In this document: positions 1 through 10,314 of the stretch, one piece after another
Position numbering within the stretch: the first letter of the stretch is position 1
Layout of the letters: each line of letters opens with the position of its first letter
Assembly: GCA_963818695.1 (NCBI GenBank)
Contig: CAWFTG010000005.1
Coordinates: forward strand, 248,001 to 312,000
Direction: 5' to 3'
Source of the DNA: AP-15 sp963818695
GTDB lineage: Bacteria > Pseudomonadota > Alphaproteobacteria > ATCC43930 > CGMCC-115725
Length of the DNA stretch: 64,000 nucleotides
Made by a program: the position numbers and the translations under genes
The notes under the pieces: generated by a model
Seen by the model: only the letters and a program-made list of their open reading frames with translations
What the model was told of the DNA's origin: nothing
Databases searched by the model: none

Positions 1-28
1 CCGTGAAAATCGAGTGGCCGCCGTCGGC

Positions 29-1304
29 TCAGGCTACGACCAGATCGGCGGAGAGTACCTTGCCCCTTGTCTCCGGACCGAGCGCGATCGCGATAGCAAA
101 ACTCAGCGCCGCGGTGATTGTCCCGACCAGCATCGGAATGGCGTAGCCCAGATTCCCGGCGGTGGCGAACCAAGCCAAGAGCGGTGCCACCAGGCCGCCC
201 CAGATCGCCCCCTGGTGGTAGCAGAACCCGGCTGCCGTGGCGCGCACCTCAGTCGGGAACCGCTCGGCGAGGTAGGCCGGGGCCTGGCTGGCAAACCCGC
301 CGCTACCGAACGCGCCCTGGATTACAAAGGCCCACCAAATCAGCGTGAAATTACCGGTCAGCAGATAGAGCGGGGCGATCGGGATGGCGATCAAGGCGGG
401 CAGGATCTGCGCCGCCTTGCGGCCAAACCGATCGGCTACCCAGCCCCAACCGATGCTGGCCAGGAAGACGACGAGGTTGGCAGCCACACCGATCTCGCCG
501 ATCGCCCCGGGAGACATCTTCAGGTCGACCTGAAGATGTGTCGGGAACAGCACGTTGATCGAATAATACAGCACGAACCCGCTGGCCATGAACCAGCAAC
601 AGCTCAGCGTATTGAGGATCATGCCGCGCTTGAAGATGCTGACCAGCGGCGCCTTGACTTCGCGCTGTTGGGCGCGCTGGAGCCGCCGGTTTTCGATCCA
701 GACCTCGGGCTCCTTGACGAAGAAGCGTATATAAAACACGGCCAACGCAGGGAACACGCCGACCCAGAGCATACCGCGCCAGCCGATCGAATTGAAGAAC
801 AGCCCGTAAATCGCAAACGATAGGAGAAAGCCGAGGCCCCACGAGCCCTGCAGAAGACCGCCCATGAGCCCGCGCGAGCGCTGCGGCCAAGTCTCCATCG
901 CCAAAGAGGCGCCAGCAGGCCATTCGGCCCCCATGAACAGGCCGAGGATCGCCCGGAATAGAAACAGGAACCAGAACGTCGGCGAGAAACCGGCGACGAA
1001 GTTGCACGCCGAATAGCCGAGGATCGCGATCATCAACGGCAGCTTGCGACCCATCCGATCGCCGAGCCAGCCCGAGCTGGTGGCGCCGATAAGGCGCATC
1101 CACAACGTGATCGTAAAGACGAAGGTCACCGCCGTCATCGATACGTGGAAGGTTTCTCGCGATCGGATGCATGATCAGCAGGAACACGGTGAAGTCGAAC
1201 GCGTCGAGGGTCCAGCCCAACCAGGCCGCTACAAAGGCATACCACTGATCTTTGGTGGGCTCCTTCCACCACGGCCCGGCCCCTACCGTCTCCGCCGCTG
1301 CCAT
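29..1304 (-). CDS. MFS permease, sialate/carboxylate:H+ symporter (SHS) type, frameshifted
   Basis: Inner-membrane major facilitator permease of about 424 residues, close paralog of the gene just upstream (1466-2740). It opens with the shared stretch PWWKEPTKDQWYAF, then LGWTLDAFDF in TM1, the WLGDRMGRK loop and RFPTEVRATAAGF near TM10, and ends DLVVA. The frame breaks near 1153-1158. Removing one base from the run there restores PIAETFHV, matching PISQEFHV in the paralog, and gives exactly the paralog's length. Start chosen at 1304 because of the GAGAGGTG ribosome site before it. Probably co-transcribed with 1466-2740. The substrate is likely an organic acid, but that is inferred from family only. 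Confidence 0.8.
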
Positions 1305-1465
1305 CGCTTCACCTCTCTGTTCATATCCGGCTCGTTCCGGCGAGCCCTGCAAGAACTGTAGTGAAGCGTTGCGCGATTGTCTCTTGTTTTTTGTGATTAA
1401 TTTCTAAGCATGTCATCTTTAGCGTGTAGCCGCGTCATAGCGAAGCAGCCCCCTCGCACCCACAA

Positions 1466-2740
1466 TCACGCCACCACCAGATCGGGCACTAGCTCCTTGC
1501 CCCGGGTTTCCGGGCTGATCGACATTGCGAGGATCAGGCTGACGCAAGCGACCGTCGTCCCGATCAGCATCGGTATCGCAAACCCGAGCTGCCAGGTGGT
1601 TGCGAGGTAGGCAAGGATGGGTGCTACCAAGCCGCCGAAGATCGCGCCCTGATGGTAGACGAAGCCGCCCGCGGTTGCCCGCACCTCGGTCGGGAACCGC
1701 TCCGATAAATAGGCCGGGTACTGGGCGTGCATGCCGCCGGCGCCGAACGCACCCTGCAAGGTGAAGAAAATGACGATCATCGTGTAGTTGGTGGTCAGCA
1801 GGTAGAGCGGCGCCACTGGGATAGTCAGAAGGGCCGGGATCATAATCGCCCAGCGGCGGCCAACGCGATCGGCGAACCAACCCCAGAGCGACCCCGACAG
1901 AAAGAACATCAAACTCTGCAATAAGACCGGCAACGCCACATGCCCGGGAGTCAGGTGCAGGTCCCTCTGCAGATAAGTCGGGAACAACCCGCCGATCGAA
2001 TAACCGACGACAAAGGCGCTGGCCATCATCCAGCAGGCGGTCAGCGTGTTGCCGAGCAGGCCCCGCTTGAAGATGCTGAACAGCGGCGTACGGACCTCGC
2101 GGTGCTGAGTGCGCTGCAGCCGCCGGTTCTCGACCCAAACCGGCGGTTCCTTGACGAAAATCCGCACATAGACGATCAACAGCGCCGGCAGGACGCCGAG
2201 GGCCAGCAGGCCGCGCCAGCCGATCGAATCGTATAAGAGGCCGTAGGCGGCGCTCGACAGCACCGCACCCAAACCCCACGAGGACTGCAGCACGCCGCCC
2301 ATGAAGCCACGCGAGCGGATCGGCCAATTCTCCATTGCCAAGGCCGCGCCGACCGGCCATTCCGCCCCCATGCCGATGCCCAACAGAGCGCGGAACAGGA
2401 ACAGGAACCAAAAGGCCGGCGAAAAAGCGGCGATAAAATTGCAGGCCGAATACCACGCAATCGAGATCATCAACGGCTTCTTGCGCCCCATCCGATCGGC
2501 CAGCCAGCCCGAGGCGGTGGCGCCCACCAGGCGCATCCATAATGTCAGTGTGAAGACCGCGGTGACCGCGGTCAGCGGGACGTGAAATTCCTGCGAGATC
2601 GGCAGCATGATCAAAAGGAAAATCGTGAAGTCGAACGCGTCGAGCGTCCACCCGAGCCAAGCGGCTATCCAGGCATACCACTGCTCTTTTGTCGGCTCTT
2701 TCCACCAGGGGATGTTATTCGTGGCTTCGATCGCCGCCAT
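1466..2740 (-). CDS. MFS permease, SHS type
   Basis: Intact 424-residue, 12-TM major facilitator permease. It has the cytoplasmic N-terminal PWWKEPTKEQWYAW, TM1 LGWTLDAFDFTIF, the MFS signature loop WLADRMGRKKP between TM2 and TM3, and RFPTEVRATAGGF late in the protein. This layout is that of the sialate:H+ symporter family, which also contains lactate/pyruvate and aromatic acid permeases. A strong GGGAGGAAGG ribosome site precedes the ATG. It lies first in a leftward pair with 29-1304. A third member sits at 59863-61140. Substrate unknown. Confidence 0.9.
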   Translation of the reverse strand: MAAIEATNNIPWWKEPTKEQWYAWIAAWLGWTLDAFDFTIFLLIMLPISQEFHVPLTAVTAVFTLTLWMRLVGATASGWLADRMGRKKPLMISIAWYSACNFIAAFSPAFWFLFLFRALLGIGMGAEWPVGAALAMENWPIRSRGFMGGVLQSSWGLGAVLSSAAYGLLYDSIGWRGLLALGVLPALLIVYVRIFVKEPPVWVENRRLQRTQHREVRTPLFSIFKRGLLGNTLTACWMMASAFVVGYSIGGLFPTYLQRDLHLTPGHVALPVLLQSLMFFLSGSLWGWFADRVGRRWAIMIPALLTIPVAPLYLLTTNYTMIVIFFTLQGAFGAGGMHAQYPAYLSERFPTEVRATAGGFVYHQGAIFGGLVAPILAYLATTWQLGFAIPMLIGTTVACVSLILAMSISPETRGKELVPDLVVA

Positions 2741-2872
2741 CGCCCTTCCTCCCGTTCAAAACAGCATTACTGCGTAGCCTTGTCGAAAGGGTATACCGGT
2801 TATGCGCGAAAGTCTCTTTTTTTTTAACTATACGTGACCTGCCGAAATCGGCCCGGCGGAGCGGCGGTAGCC

Positions 2873-4147
2873 ATGGAGGAAAAGCACAGCGGCGGGATGC
2901 GTGCCATGGCGGATGACGCCGCCGCGGTCCAATGGCAGCGCACGCTTTGGGTCATGGTGGGCATTCAATTCATCATGACGGGGGCGTTTTCGGTGCTGAG
3001 CCCGATCATGCCGCTGCTGTTGCCCGAGCTCGGGGTAGAGACGGCGAGCGCGGTCGATCTGTGGGCCGGCATTCTCAACGGCGTCACCTCCTTTGTCGCG
3101 GCCTTTGCTTCGCCGGTGTGGGGACGCGTCGCCGACCGCCGTGGCCGCAAGCTGATGCTGTTGCGCTCGAGCCTCGCAATCGGCGTCTTCACCGCATTGA
3201 TGGGCGTGGCAGCGAATGTCTGGCAATTTTTTGCGTTTCGCGCGCTGATGGGCGTGTTCGCCGGATTTTCCAGTGCGGCAATCGCGCTGGTGGCAAGCCA
3301 AGTTCCGGAGGGCCGGCTCGGCTATGCCCTCGGCTGGCTCAGCACCGGCCAGCTCGTGGGTTCCCTGGTTGGTCCGCTGATCGGCGGCGCATTGGCCGAT
3401 CTGACCGGCAGCTACCGCATCCCGTTCTACTGCACCTCTGCGACGATCCTGCTGTCGCTCGCTCTCGTCTGGTTCGCCGTCGATGAGCGCTTTGTGGCGC
3501 CGCCGAGAGGTCGCGGCAGGACATCGATCCTCAGCAGCCTGATCGCGGTCGCGAGCACGCCGGTTCTGTTGGCACTGTTCTTTGTGCTGATGATGGCGCA
3601 ATTCGGCGTGCGCACAGTGCAGCCGATCGTGACCTTGTATGTCCAGGAGCTGGTCGGCCCGCGCCCCGACCTCGCCACCCTGAGCGGCATCGCCTTTTCG
3701 GTGACCGGGCTCGCCAATGTCATTGCGGCGCCGTTTCTCGGCAACCGCAGCGATCGGATCGGCTACCGCCGGGTATTGCTGATCTGCCTCTGCGGTGCGA
3801 CCCTGACGACACTGCCGCAGGCCTTCACCGAGAATTACTGGCTGTTCACCGCCCAGCGGTTCGGCGTCGGGCTGTTCATCGGCGGCCTCTTGCCGACCGC
3901 TAATGCGCTGGTCGGCCGCCTCGTGCCGCGAGCCGAGCGCGGCACCATCTACGGCATCACCGCGTCAGCGATGTTTCTCGGCAACTCGCTGGGCCCGCTG
4001 ACCGGCGGCGCGGTCGCCGCCGCCTTCGGCCTGCGCTGGGTCTTCCTCGTGACCGCGGCCGTGCTGTTGGCGAACCTGCTGTGGGTATATTTCAAAGTGG
4101 ACGATAAGGCGGTGTTATCGGGGGCTCATAGTGGGAGCATGCGATGA
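2873..4147 (+). CDS. MFS transporter, multidrug-efflux (DHA1) like
   Basis: Inner-membrane MFS protein of about 424 residues, unrelated in detail to the two SHS permeases beside it. Motif A appears as GRVADRRGRKLML around residue 85, and a second copy as GNRSDRIGYRR in the C-terminal half. These features fit proton-driven DHA1 exporters of the MdtG/TetA type. It is divergent from 1466-2740 across about 130 bp. The frame is open back to a GTG at 2834. The ATG at 2873 is preferred, but ATGs at 2897 and 2906 are possible. Substrate not predictable. Confidence 0.8.
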   Translation: MEEKHSGGMRAMADDAAAVQWQRTLWVMVGIQFIMTGAFSVLSPIMPLLLPELGVETASAVDLWAGILNGVTSFVAAFASPVWGRVADRRGRKLMLLRSSLAIGVFTALMGVAANVWQFFAFRALMGVFAGFSSAAIALVASQVPEGRLGYALGWLSTGQLVGSLVGPLIGGALADLTGSYRIPFYCTSATILLSLALVWFAVDERFVAPPRGRGRTSILSSLIAVASTPVLLALFFVLMMAQFGVRTVQPIVTLYVQELVGPRPDLATLSGIAFSVTGLANVIAAPFLGNRSDRIGYRRVLLICLCGATLTTLPQAFTENYWLFTAQRFGVGLFIGGLLPTANALVGRLVPRAERGTIYGITASAMFLGNSLGPLTGGAVAAAFGLRWVFLVTAAVLLANLLWVYFKVDDKAVLSGAHSGSMR

Positions 4148-4269
4148 AGATCGCGCCGGTCACTGTGCGCGCCGATCACCTTCTCGCGGTAAATATTGCT
4201 GCATCCCGCGCCGCGCAACTGCTCGATCTGGCGTCGAGCGTCTGGCCGTGGGTGCTGACGCGGGCATAG
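4144..4269 (+). CDS. possible small ORF coupled to the MFS stop
   Basis: A 41-codon frame whose ATG overlaps the MFS stop (ATGA, 4144-4147), a layout typical of translational coupling. The product (MKIAPVTVRADHLL at the start, ending in WPWVLTRA) is not recognised and may be the truncated beginning of a lost longer gene. The stretch from 4270 to 4444 holds nothing I can identify. Confidence 0.2.
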   Translation: MKIAPVTVRADHLLAVNIAASRAAQLLDLASSVWPWVLTRA

Positions 4270-4444
4270 CCGAGACGGCGGTTTTGCGGGTGAGTTTCGG
4301 TCATATCTTACGGCAAGCGTAAGCCCTTTGATCCAGCAATTTGCCAAAAGTCTTGCATTACCAAAGGCGGGCACGGGAATCATCGACTGGTTCCGGTAGT
4401 GACGTATCGGCGCCTGTTGAGGGGGCTTCCAACCATGCCAAGAA

Positions 4445-5279
4445 TCAAAGTGGTTTCCGGCCACTGGCGATGTGGAACTGGGTCGGCGCGGCGAAACCGT
4501 CTGGCATCATCCACTGACCGAGGACGGTGCGGACCTCGGCCCAGGCGGCGTCCTGAGTGGATTGGGGCTGGTCGGCGATGATACCGCGGACCGCGCCAAA
4601 GGCTTCCTGAAATCATAACCAAAGCGTCGTCGATTGAGGGAAGCGTGTAGATCGCATCGGACGTCGTGATGGTCACATCGGTCAGGCCGGCGCCGGCGAA
4701 CAGCCCAGTCAGAATCGCTGGGTCTGCCAAGGCGAAGAAGCCGGGACCCGAGGCTGGGGCCGGTTTGTTCGCGTGACGACGCAGGATCGACGGCACGGCA
4801 ACATAGAACGGGTTGGCGGAGGGTGAAGACATGACCAAGCCGCTGACGTAGCCGCCGGGCCGCAGCATGTCGCGCACGGCTGCAACGACGGCCGCGGGGT
4901 TATGCATCAGCATCAGGCCGAGGCGGCAAATTGCGGAATCGAACGGCGCATGATCGCGCGGCAGGTCGTCCGCCGCACAGGCATGTGTCACGATATTCGC
5001 GAGACGGGCGGACTGGGCCTGCTCGGCGACGAACTCCAGCATCGCCGGAGAGATATCGGTCGCTAGGACATAGCCCGCAGGCCCGACCCGCCGTGCAGCC
5101 GCGAGTGCCTGATCGCCCGCACCGGTGGCGATGTCGATTACCCGACCACCCTTGGCCACACCAGCACGATCCAGCAGCTCCTGGGTCGCTGCGGCGAGCA
5201 TGCGATTATGGACTGGTTCCCACTTTACCCAACCCGGAGCGGCGCTGTTCCACTGCCGCAGTGCCTCATCGTTTTCCAT
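4445..5279 (-). CDS. class I SAM-dependent methyltransferase, frameshifted near 4611
   Basis: Soluble methyltransferase of about 277 residues. Motif I is VIDIATGAGDQAL (near residue 46), followed by ATDISPAML and LRPGGYVSGLV, the UbiE/COQ5-like Rossmann pattern that binds S-adenosylmethionine. The frame is lost after DALVMIS, where AAA (4610-4612) has one base too many. Removing it gives a natural C-terminus of about 55 residues, with GQWMMPDGFAAPTQF and ending GRKPL, stopping at 4445. Start at 5279 is chosen for the GGGAGG ribosome site. Substrate unknown. Confidence 0.75.
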
Positions 5280-5530
5280 CAAGCTGCCTCCCGTTATCCG
5301 ACGCCTCCCAGCTGTCCGGCGGCGCCTAGTTGGCATCAGGGTCGTCGCGCTTTGGTCGAAGCCAAAGCGTTGGCTAACCGATATTGCCGCAGACCATCGC
5401 CATGAACATGGTAGGAACGTCACACGTAGCGGCTAATATTTTCTCATGTGCGAAATTCTTGAAATCTTGAACGCGAGGCATGACCGGCGAGGGCGGGTGC
5501 CTAGTAGGGCCTGTGTGGTAGGCTGCCGCT

Positions 5531-6028
5531 ATGATCGCTTACGCCATCCGCTTTGTGCTGCAAAACCTTCCCGCCCTGCTATTAGTCGTCGCGCTCGTGA
5601 TGGCGGCAGCTCGACGCGGCCATCGGCCGACTGCCGAGCGGTTCCTTTCGTGGATACTGCTGCTTCCTATTGGCGTCACCGGAGTGTGGGCCGGTGCTTT
5701 TCATGTTTTCCTCCCGGCAACGGCTGCGGCGCTCATTGGCTGGCAAGTAAGCCCCTTCCAGTTCGAGGTTGGTATGGCCGACTTAGCCATTGGCGCTACG
5801 GCCTGCATCGCCTTTTGGCGGGATCTGAGCTTCAAGGCGGGGGCGGTCTGCGCCGCCTCTATCTTCCTGCTCGGCGACGCCGTAGGGCACGTCAGAGAGA
5901 TGGTCATGGCGAGGAACTTCGCGCCGGGCAACGCGGGTGTTCCGTTTTACATGGACATCATCTGCCCTCTGCTCTCTATCGCTCTTTTGCTCGTCGCCAG
6001 CCAACGAAGGGCCGTGCGAAATTCTTGA
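5531..6028 (+). CDS. small multi-pass membrane protein (DUF6790-like)
   Basis: A 165-residue hydrophobic protein with about five predicted TM segments: residues 8-26, 40-62, 70-90, 100-120 and 140-158. A short basic loop (AAARRGHRPTAERF) follows TM1, and FHVFLP sits near the end of TM2. The look is that of conserved membrane proteins grouped as DUF6790, for which no biochemical role is known to me. It stands alone, with no operon partner. Confidence 0.6.
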   Translation: MIAYAIRFVLQNLPALLLVVALVMAAARRGHRPTAERFLSWILLLPIGVTGVWAGAFHVFLPATAAALIGWQVSPFQFEVGMADLAIGATACIAFWRDLSFKAGAVCAASIFLLGDAVGHVREMVMARNFAPGNAGVPFYMDIICPLLSIALLLVASQRRAVRNS

Positions 6029-6533
6029 TTTTTCAACGGGACGGGAGTTCAGGTAAAGACAAGTCCTGCCGCTAGCGATAGAGAGTGTTCGGCCGCTCGG
6101 CACCGACGACGACACTATTGGGGCTGCACTCCGCTCACGGGTCGCCCATCCACTACGTCATGCTGCTGCGCCGGCTCGTCCTTCGGAGCCTCATGCAGCA
6201 ACAACAAAATTGCCATAATCATATGGTATTCGTCTCCGACGCGAGCGATTTCGATAACCGCTTGTGGCAATTGGAGAAAGCGTACGCAGCAAACCGCCCA
6301 GACCTTTGTGGGTACACGGCCCGCTAAGGACCTGAGCTTGAGTCACACTCCCGATACAGCGGAAGACAGCAAACCGACGGCAGAATTGCCGCTGTTACTG
6401 CGCCCGTCGAGACGTCCGACCCACAGGGTCTCCGACGCGGAGCGAAGTCGATCGCTCTATTTTCGCTGCAAAAAACAGCAAAAACAGCAAGGAGCGGACG
6501 TGGGCTCGGCGCAGCGAGACCGGCGAGGGTCAA
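6029..6533. other. intergenic region, nothing recognised
   Basis: About 500 bp between the membrane protein and the convergent nudC. Short open frames on both strands show no family resemblance. A purine-rich, A-tract stretch lies near 6470-6495. No clear terminator was found. Confidence 0.4.
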
Positions 6534-7460
6534 CTACACGCTATCGACGCCAAACGCCCAGCGGCGGGCGATCTGATGGCCGATGGCCAAGGGCGGCGGC
6601 AGGGTGGCAAGACCCGGAACGGGATCGTCCGAACGCGACCGTTCGACCATGGCCCGCACCTCGTCGCGCTCGAACCAGCGCACCTCGGCGAGTTCTTCGG
6701 GATCGATCGTGATCTCCTCGGTCAGCGCGTCGCAGAGAAAGCCCATCATCAGGCTCGACGGGAATGGCCAAGGCTGCGAGGCGAGGTACCGGACCCGCCC
6801 GATCCGGATGGCGGATTCCTCGAACACTTCGCGGCGCACCGCCTCCTCCAGGGTCTCTCCCGGCTCCATAAAGCCGGCGAGGCAGGAAAAGCGGGCGCCG
6901 GGCCGCCGGTGGCCGCGGCCGAGCAGACACCGCTCGCCGCTGACCGCGAGCATGATCACGACCGGGTCAACGCGCGGAAAATGATGCGCCTTGCAATTCG
7001 GGCAATGCCGCACCCACCCTCCCGAAGCGACGACGCTCGGCGTGCCGCATTGCGCGCAGTAGCGGTGCCGGGCATGCCAGTCGATCAGCGAGCGCGCCTC
7101 GGCAAGGATCGCCGCCTCGCTGCCGTCAATCATTGGAGCGGCCGCGCGCGCATCCATCGCGACGCTCTCGCCATCGGATGGGATTTGCCCCGAGGTGGCG
7201 TCGAGCGCGAAATAGGCGCGCTCCTCACGCAAGCCAAGGAGAATGAGGGTGCTGCCTTCCTCGATCAGCGGCCGCCACGGCGCGACGCTCTGCCAATTCA
7301 GAGCCGCGGGCGAGGAATGGCGGATCTGCGGCTTGAGCCCGTGCAGCGGCAGCACCCGCGTGGCGGGATCCTCCAGCAAGGATGCGACCCAGGAGCCATC
7401 CTGGCGGCGCTGGCTCACGCGGTCGAGCGGATTGCCGGCAAAACAATAAATCTCTTCCAT
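6534..7460 (-). CDS. nudC: NAD(+) diphosphatase / mRNA deNADding Nudix hydrolase
   Basis: Cleaves NADH/NAD+ (and NAD-capped RNA) to NMN and AMP. The 308 residues hold an N-terminal NUDIX-like domain, a zinc ribbon (CAQCG and later CPNC, residues 134-155), the Nudix box GFMEPGETLEEAVRREVFEE and then the subfamily signature SQPWPFP. The signature separates NudC from other Nudix enzymes. One deviation: the Nudix-box glycine after EE is alanine (EESAI). Next on the same strand is the monooxygenase-like gene 7526-8728, 65 bp upstream. Confidence 0.9.
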   Translation of the reverse strand: MEEIYCFAGNPLDRVSQRRQDGSWVASLLEDPATRVLPLHGLKPQIRHSSPAALNWQSVAPWRPLIEEGSTLILLGLREERAYFALDATSGQIPSDGESVAMDARAAAPMIDGSEAAILAEARSLIDWHARHRYCAQCGTPSVVASGGWVRHCPNCKAHHFPRVDPVVIMLAVSGERCLLGRGHRRPGARFSCLAGFMEPGETLEEAVRREVFEESAIRIGRVRYLASQPWPFPSSLMMGFLCDALTEEITIDPEELAEVRWFERDEVRAMVERSRSDDPVPGLATLPPPLAIGHQIARRWAFGVDSV

Positions 7461-7525
7461 CTGGACAACATATCTCCTCGATGCCGGTCCCAGTCAAACG
7501 GGGCAGTGCGGCATTGCGCCTTGGC

Positions 7526-8728
7526 TTAGTTCGCTTCACGAGTTAGCAGCATGCGGCCGTAGGGGGCCATCGCGGCCTGGCGGCTCGCGGCATGGTGGGT
7601 CAGGATCGTCATCACGTCGCGCCGGATCGCCCCCAGCTGGTCGCTGTCATAGACCCAGCGCGCGCCGTCCATTTCGCACAGGCGGTCGAGCGCCCAGCTC
7701 ACTTGGTGCTGCGCGTAGACCATGTCGCGCCGGGCGCGCAATGCCTCCGCCTCGGTGATCTTGCGGCCCGAGCTGACCGCGGCGGTGCTCAATTCGCGCC
7801 CGGTGTGCAGCAACATCGTTGCGACATCGATCGCCGCGGCGGCCTCGCCGACCGCCATCTGCACGACTTCGGATTCGGCCACCTTTGTCACGCCGCGCGA
7901 TACCCGGCCCGCCAGCGCGCCGCAGCCGATATCGAGCGCGCGGCGGCCGAGCGCGATGGCGACCGGCGGCAACGAGTAGGACACCAGGAACCCGCGCGGC
8001 GCGCGCAGCACCGGATATTCCGGGTGCACCAGCGCCCCCGGCGGCGTCCCGGCAAAGAGATCACTGACCATGACGCAGCGGTGCTCGGGAATGAAAACAT
8101 CGTGCGACACCAGCGACTTGCTGCCGGTGCCCGCGAGGCCGAGCACCTGCCAATCATCGACGATTTCGACCTCGGCGAGCGGCGCCAGCAGGTAGGCGAT
8201 ATGCCGCGGGTCGCCCATCTCCCCAAGGAAAGCGCCGAGGATTGCCCATTGCGCATAGTCGCAGCCGCTGGAGAACGAATACCGTCCGCTCAGCCGCCAG
8301 CCCCCGCTGACACGCTTGGCGGCCGCACGCGGCGCCAACGAGGACGAGGCGACTGCCTCGGGATCATCGCCCCAGACATCGATCTGCGCCTCTTCGGGAT
8401 ACTGGGCGATGATCCACTGATGCTCGGCAAGCACCGCATAGACCCAGGCCGAGGACGCGCAGCCATAGGTCAACTCCTCGACGATGCGGGAGAACAGGCT
8501 GAACCGACCCTGCATGCCGCCGAAACGCTTCGGCTGCAGGATGCGCAGGATGCCGGTCGAGTGATACTCGGCGATGGTCTCCGGCGGCAGTCGCCGAGCC
8601 GCAGCCGCAGCCGGCGCGCGTTCGCAGAGCCGAGGGATCAGCGCCCGTGCGCGACCCAGCATCGCTCGCTCCTCCTCCGGGAGGATACTGTCATCCGTGA
8701 AGTGAGTGAGTTGGCCGCCGCCTGTCAT
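7526..8728 (-). CDS. acyl-CoA dehydrogenase-fold flavin-dependent monooxygenase (HsaA/HpaH-like)
   Basis: A 400-residue protein with the three-part acyl-CoA dehydrogenase fold: helical N-terminus (YHSTGILRILQPKRFGG), beta domain (SGRYSFSSGCDYAQWAILGA) and C-terminal helical bundle. The pattern RFGGMQGRF and SGCDYAQW suggests the two-component aromatic monooxygenases (group D, needing reduced flavin from a partner reductase) rather than true dehydrogenases. No reductase gene is nearby. It lies between nudC and the ScfR-type regulator on the same strand. The natural substrate cannot be told. Confidence 0.75.
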   Translation of the reverse strand: MTGGGQLTHFTDDSILPEEERAMLGRARALIPRLCERAPAAAAARRLPPETIAEYHSTGILRILQPKRFGGMQGRFSLFSRIVEELTYGCASSAWVYAVLAEHQWIIAQYPEEAQIDVWGDDPEAVASSSLAPRAAAKRVSGGWRLSGRYSFSSGCDYAQWAILGAFLGEMGDPRHIAYLLAPLAEVEIVDDWQVLGLAGTGSKSLVSHDVFIPEHRCVMVSDLFAGTPPGALVHPEYPVLRAPRGFLVSYSLPPVAIALGRRALDIGCGALAGRVSRGVTKVAESEVVQMAVGEAAAAIDVATMLLHTGRELSTAAVSSGRKITEAEALRARRDMVYAQHQVSWALDRLCEMDGARWVYDSDQLGAIRRDVMTILTHHAASRQAAMAPYGRMLLTREAN

Positions 8729-8778
8729 AGGGTACCTCTTCTCTGATCAAGCTACCTTGCCATAGCCCGGCATTCCGA

Positions 8779-10176
8779 TCAGCCCTTGCGCGGCTCGAAC
8801 CTGTAGGGCGTCGCGCTCGAGGTCAGCGGATCGAGCGCGAGCCGGTGCTCGAGCGGGGGAAAGGCCCGACTGCGGCAGTCGGAGCGATTGCACAGGCGGC
8901 AAGACAAGCCGATGCCGACCTTGGCTCTTTCGAGGTCGAGCCCGTCGGCATAGGCGACCTCCTCAGCATGCACCACGCTGCAGCCCAGCGCCACGACATG
9001 AACGGGGCGGGGTTCGCCCCAGTGTGTCGCCGGCCGGGCCACAGCCCGCGCGAAGCAAAGGTAGGCGTCGCCGTCCGGCAGCTCGGCGACTTGCACCTGG
9101 ACCGCACCGGGCTGCGAAAAGGCGGTGTGCACGACCCAGCGTGGGCACGAGCCGCCGTAACGCGCAAACGGGAACCCCGCCGCCGAGAAGCGCTTCGACA
9201 CGTTCCCCGCCGGGTCGACGCGAACAAAAAAGAACGGCACGCCGCGCGCCCCGGATCGCTGCAAGGTGGACAGGCGGTGACAGGCCTGTTCGAAGGACAC
9301 CCCGAAGCGTGCGGCCATCGCCTCCATGTCGTGGCGCAGCGCCTGCGCTGCCGCGAGGTACGCGGCGTACGGCATCAGAATGGCGCCGGCGACATAGTTG
9401 AGGAGGCCCACGCGGATCAGCATCGCCGCTTCCGCCGAGGACGGCGCGGCCTTGCGCAACACAATTTCTACCGCGTCGCGCGCTTCGAAGAGGGCGAGCT
9501 GGAACGCCATATGGAACCCGCGGCTCTCTCGCGGCAGAGTTTCGGCGAGGGCAAGCCGGCGCGTCTCCGGATCAAAGCGGCGCAACACCCCGTCGAGCGG
9601 CTGCACAGTGACGGTAAGCCCGTGCATTTTGCGCAGCCTTTCGGCGATGGCGTGGTTCATCTCGGCTGGGGCGGTGTTGCAGGTGGCGACGATCCCGTCG
9701 GCGGCCTCTTCGAGGGTCGGGAAATGATTGGCGCGGTCATCGAAGAAATCGCGCGCCTCTTCATTGGGCTGCAGAATGCGCCGCCCGGACGGGAGGGCGA
9801 TGCCGCCGGCGTCCTCGCGGGCGACCCGCCACGCACGATAAAGCGCGAGCACCGCGCGCGCCGCATTCGGACCCGAGCCGGCCAAAGCGGTAATTTCGGC
9901 TTCGGGCACTGCATCGACACCGAGCAACGGGTCGGAAAAAGCTTCGCGCAGTCCGACCTCGAGCCGACGCTCCTGGGAGCCCGACAGCGCGGCTAGATCG
10001 AGATGGAAGATTTCGGCAAGCTTGATCAGCAATGTGCCGCTTACCGCGCGCTGATCGTGCTCGATCAGGTTCAGATAACTCGCCGAAATGCCGAGCCGGT
10101 TGGCCAGTGCCTGCTGGGACAGGTTCCGGTCAGTGCGCAGCCTCCGCACCGTACGTCCGATCTGGACACGCGACAT
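8779..10176 (-). CDS. ScfR/RamB-type transcriptional regulator of acyl-CoA and glyoxylate metabolism
   Basis: A 465-residue DNA-binding regulator. The N-terminal XRE helix-turn-helix spans about residues 7-60 (GRTVRRLRTDRNLSQQALA, ISASYLNLIE). An IrrE/ImmA-like middle domain follows, then a C-terminal DUF2083 domain with a cysteine cluster (CRLCNRSDC). This is the short-chain fatty acyl regulator family (RamB, PccR). It is divergent from isocitrate lyase across 138 bp, which points to control of that operon in response to an acyl-CoA. Start at 10176 matches the family; the frame is open upstream to 10233. Confidence 0.85.
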   Translation of the reverse strand: MSRVQIGRTVRRLRTDRNLSQQALANRLGISASYLNLIEHDQRAVSGTLLIKLAEIFHLDLAALSGSQERRLEVGLREAFSDPLLGVDAVPEAEITALAGSGPNAARAVLALYRAWRVAREDAGGIALPSGRRILQPNEEARDFFDDRANHFPTLEEAADGIVATCNTAPAEMNHAIAERLRKMHGLTVTVQPLDGVLRRFDPETRRLALAETLPRESRGFHMAFQLALFEARDAVEIVLRKAAPSSAEAAMLIRVGLLNYVAGAILMPYAAYLAAAQALRHDMEAMAARFGVSFEQACHRLSTLQRSGARGVPFFFVRVDPAGNVSKRFSAAGFPFARYGGSCPRWVVHTAFSQPGAVQVQVAELPDGDAYLCFARAVARPATHWGEPRPVHVVALGCSVVHAEEVAYADGLDLERAKVGIGLSCRLCNRSDCRSRAFPPLEHRLALDPLTSSATPYRFEPRKG

Positions 10177-10314
10177 TTTTACAGCCTTTACAAAAATTGG
10201 AAGCGGTATGTGAAGACACCAACAGAATTGCACCGATCATGCCACATCGGGGCTCGCTGTCGCAGCTGCAATGCCGTTACTGAACCAGACGGCTTCGACA
10301 GAGGGAAAGACCTG
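10177..10314. promoter_or_regulatory. divergent regulator / aceA control region
   Basis: Holds two TTTACA copies in direct repeat 9 bp apart (10178-10183 and 10187-10192), just upstream of the regulator's start. They resemble TTTGCAAA-like half-sites of ScfR/RamB regulators and could serve autoregulation and control of aceA. The assignment is by position and loose similarity only. Confidence 0.35.
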
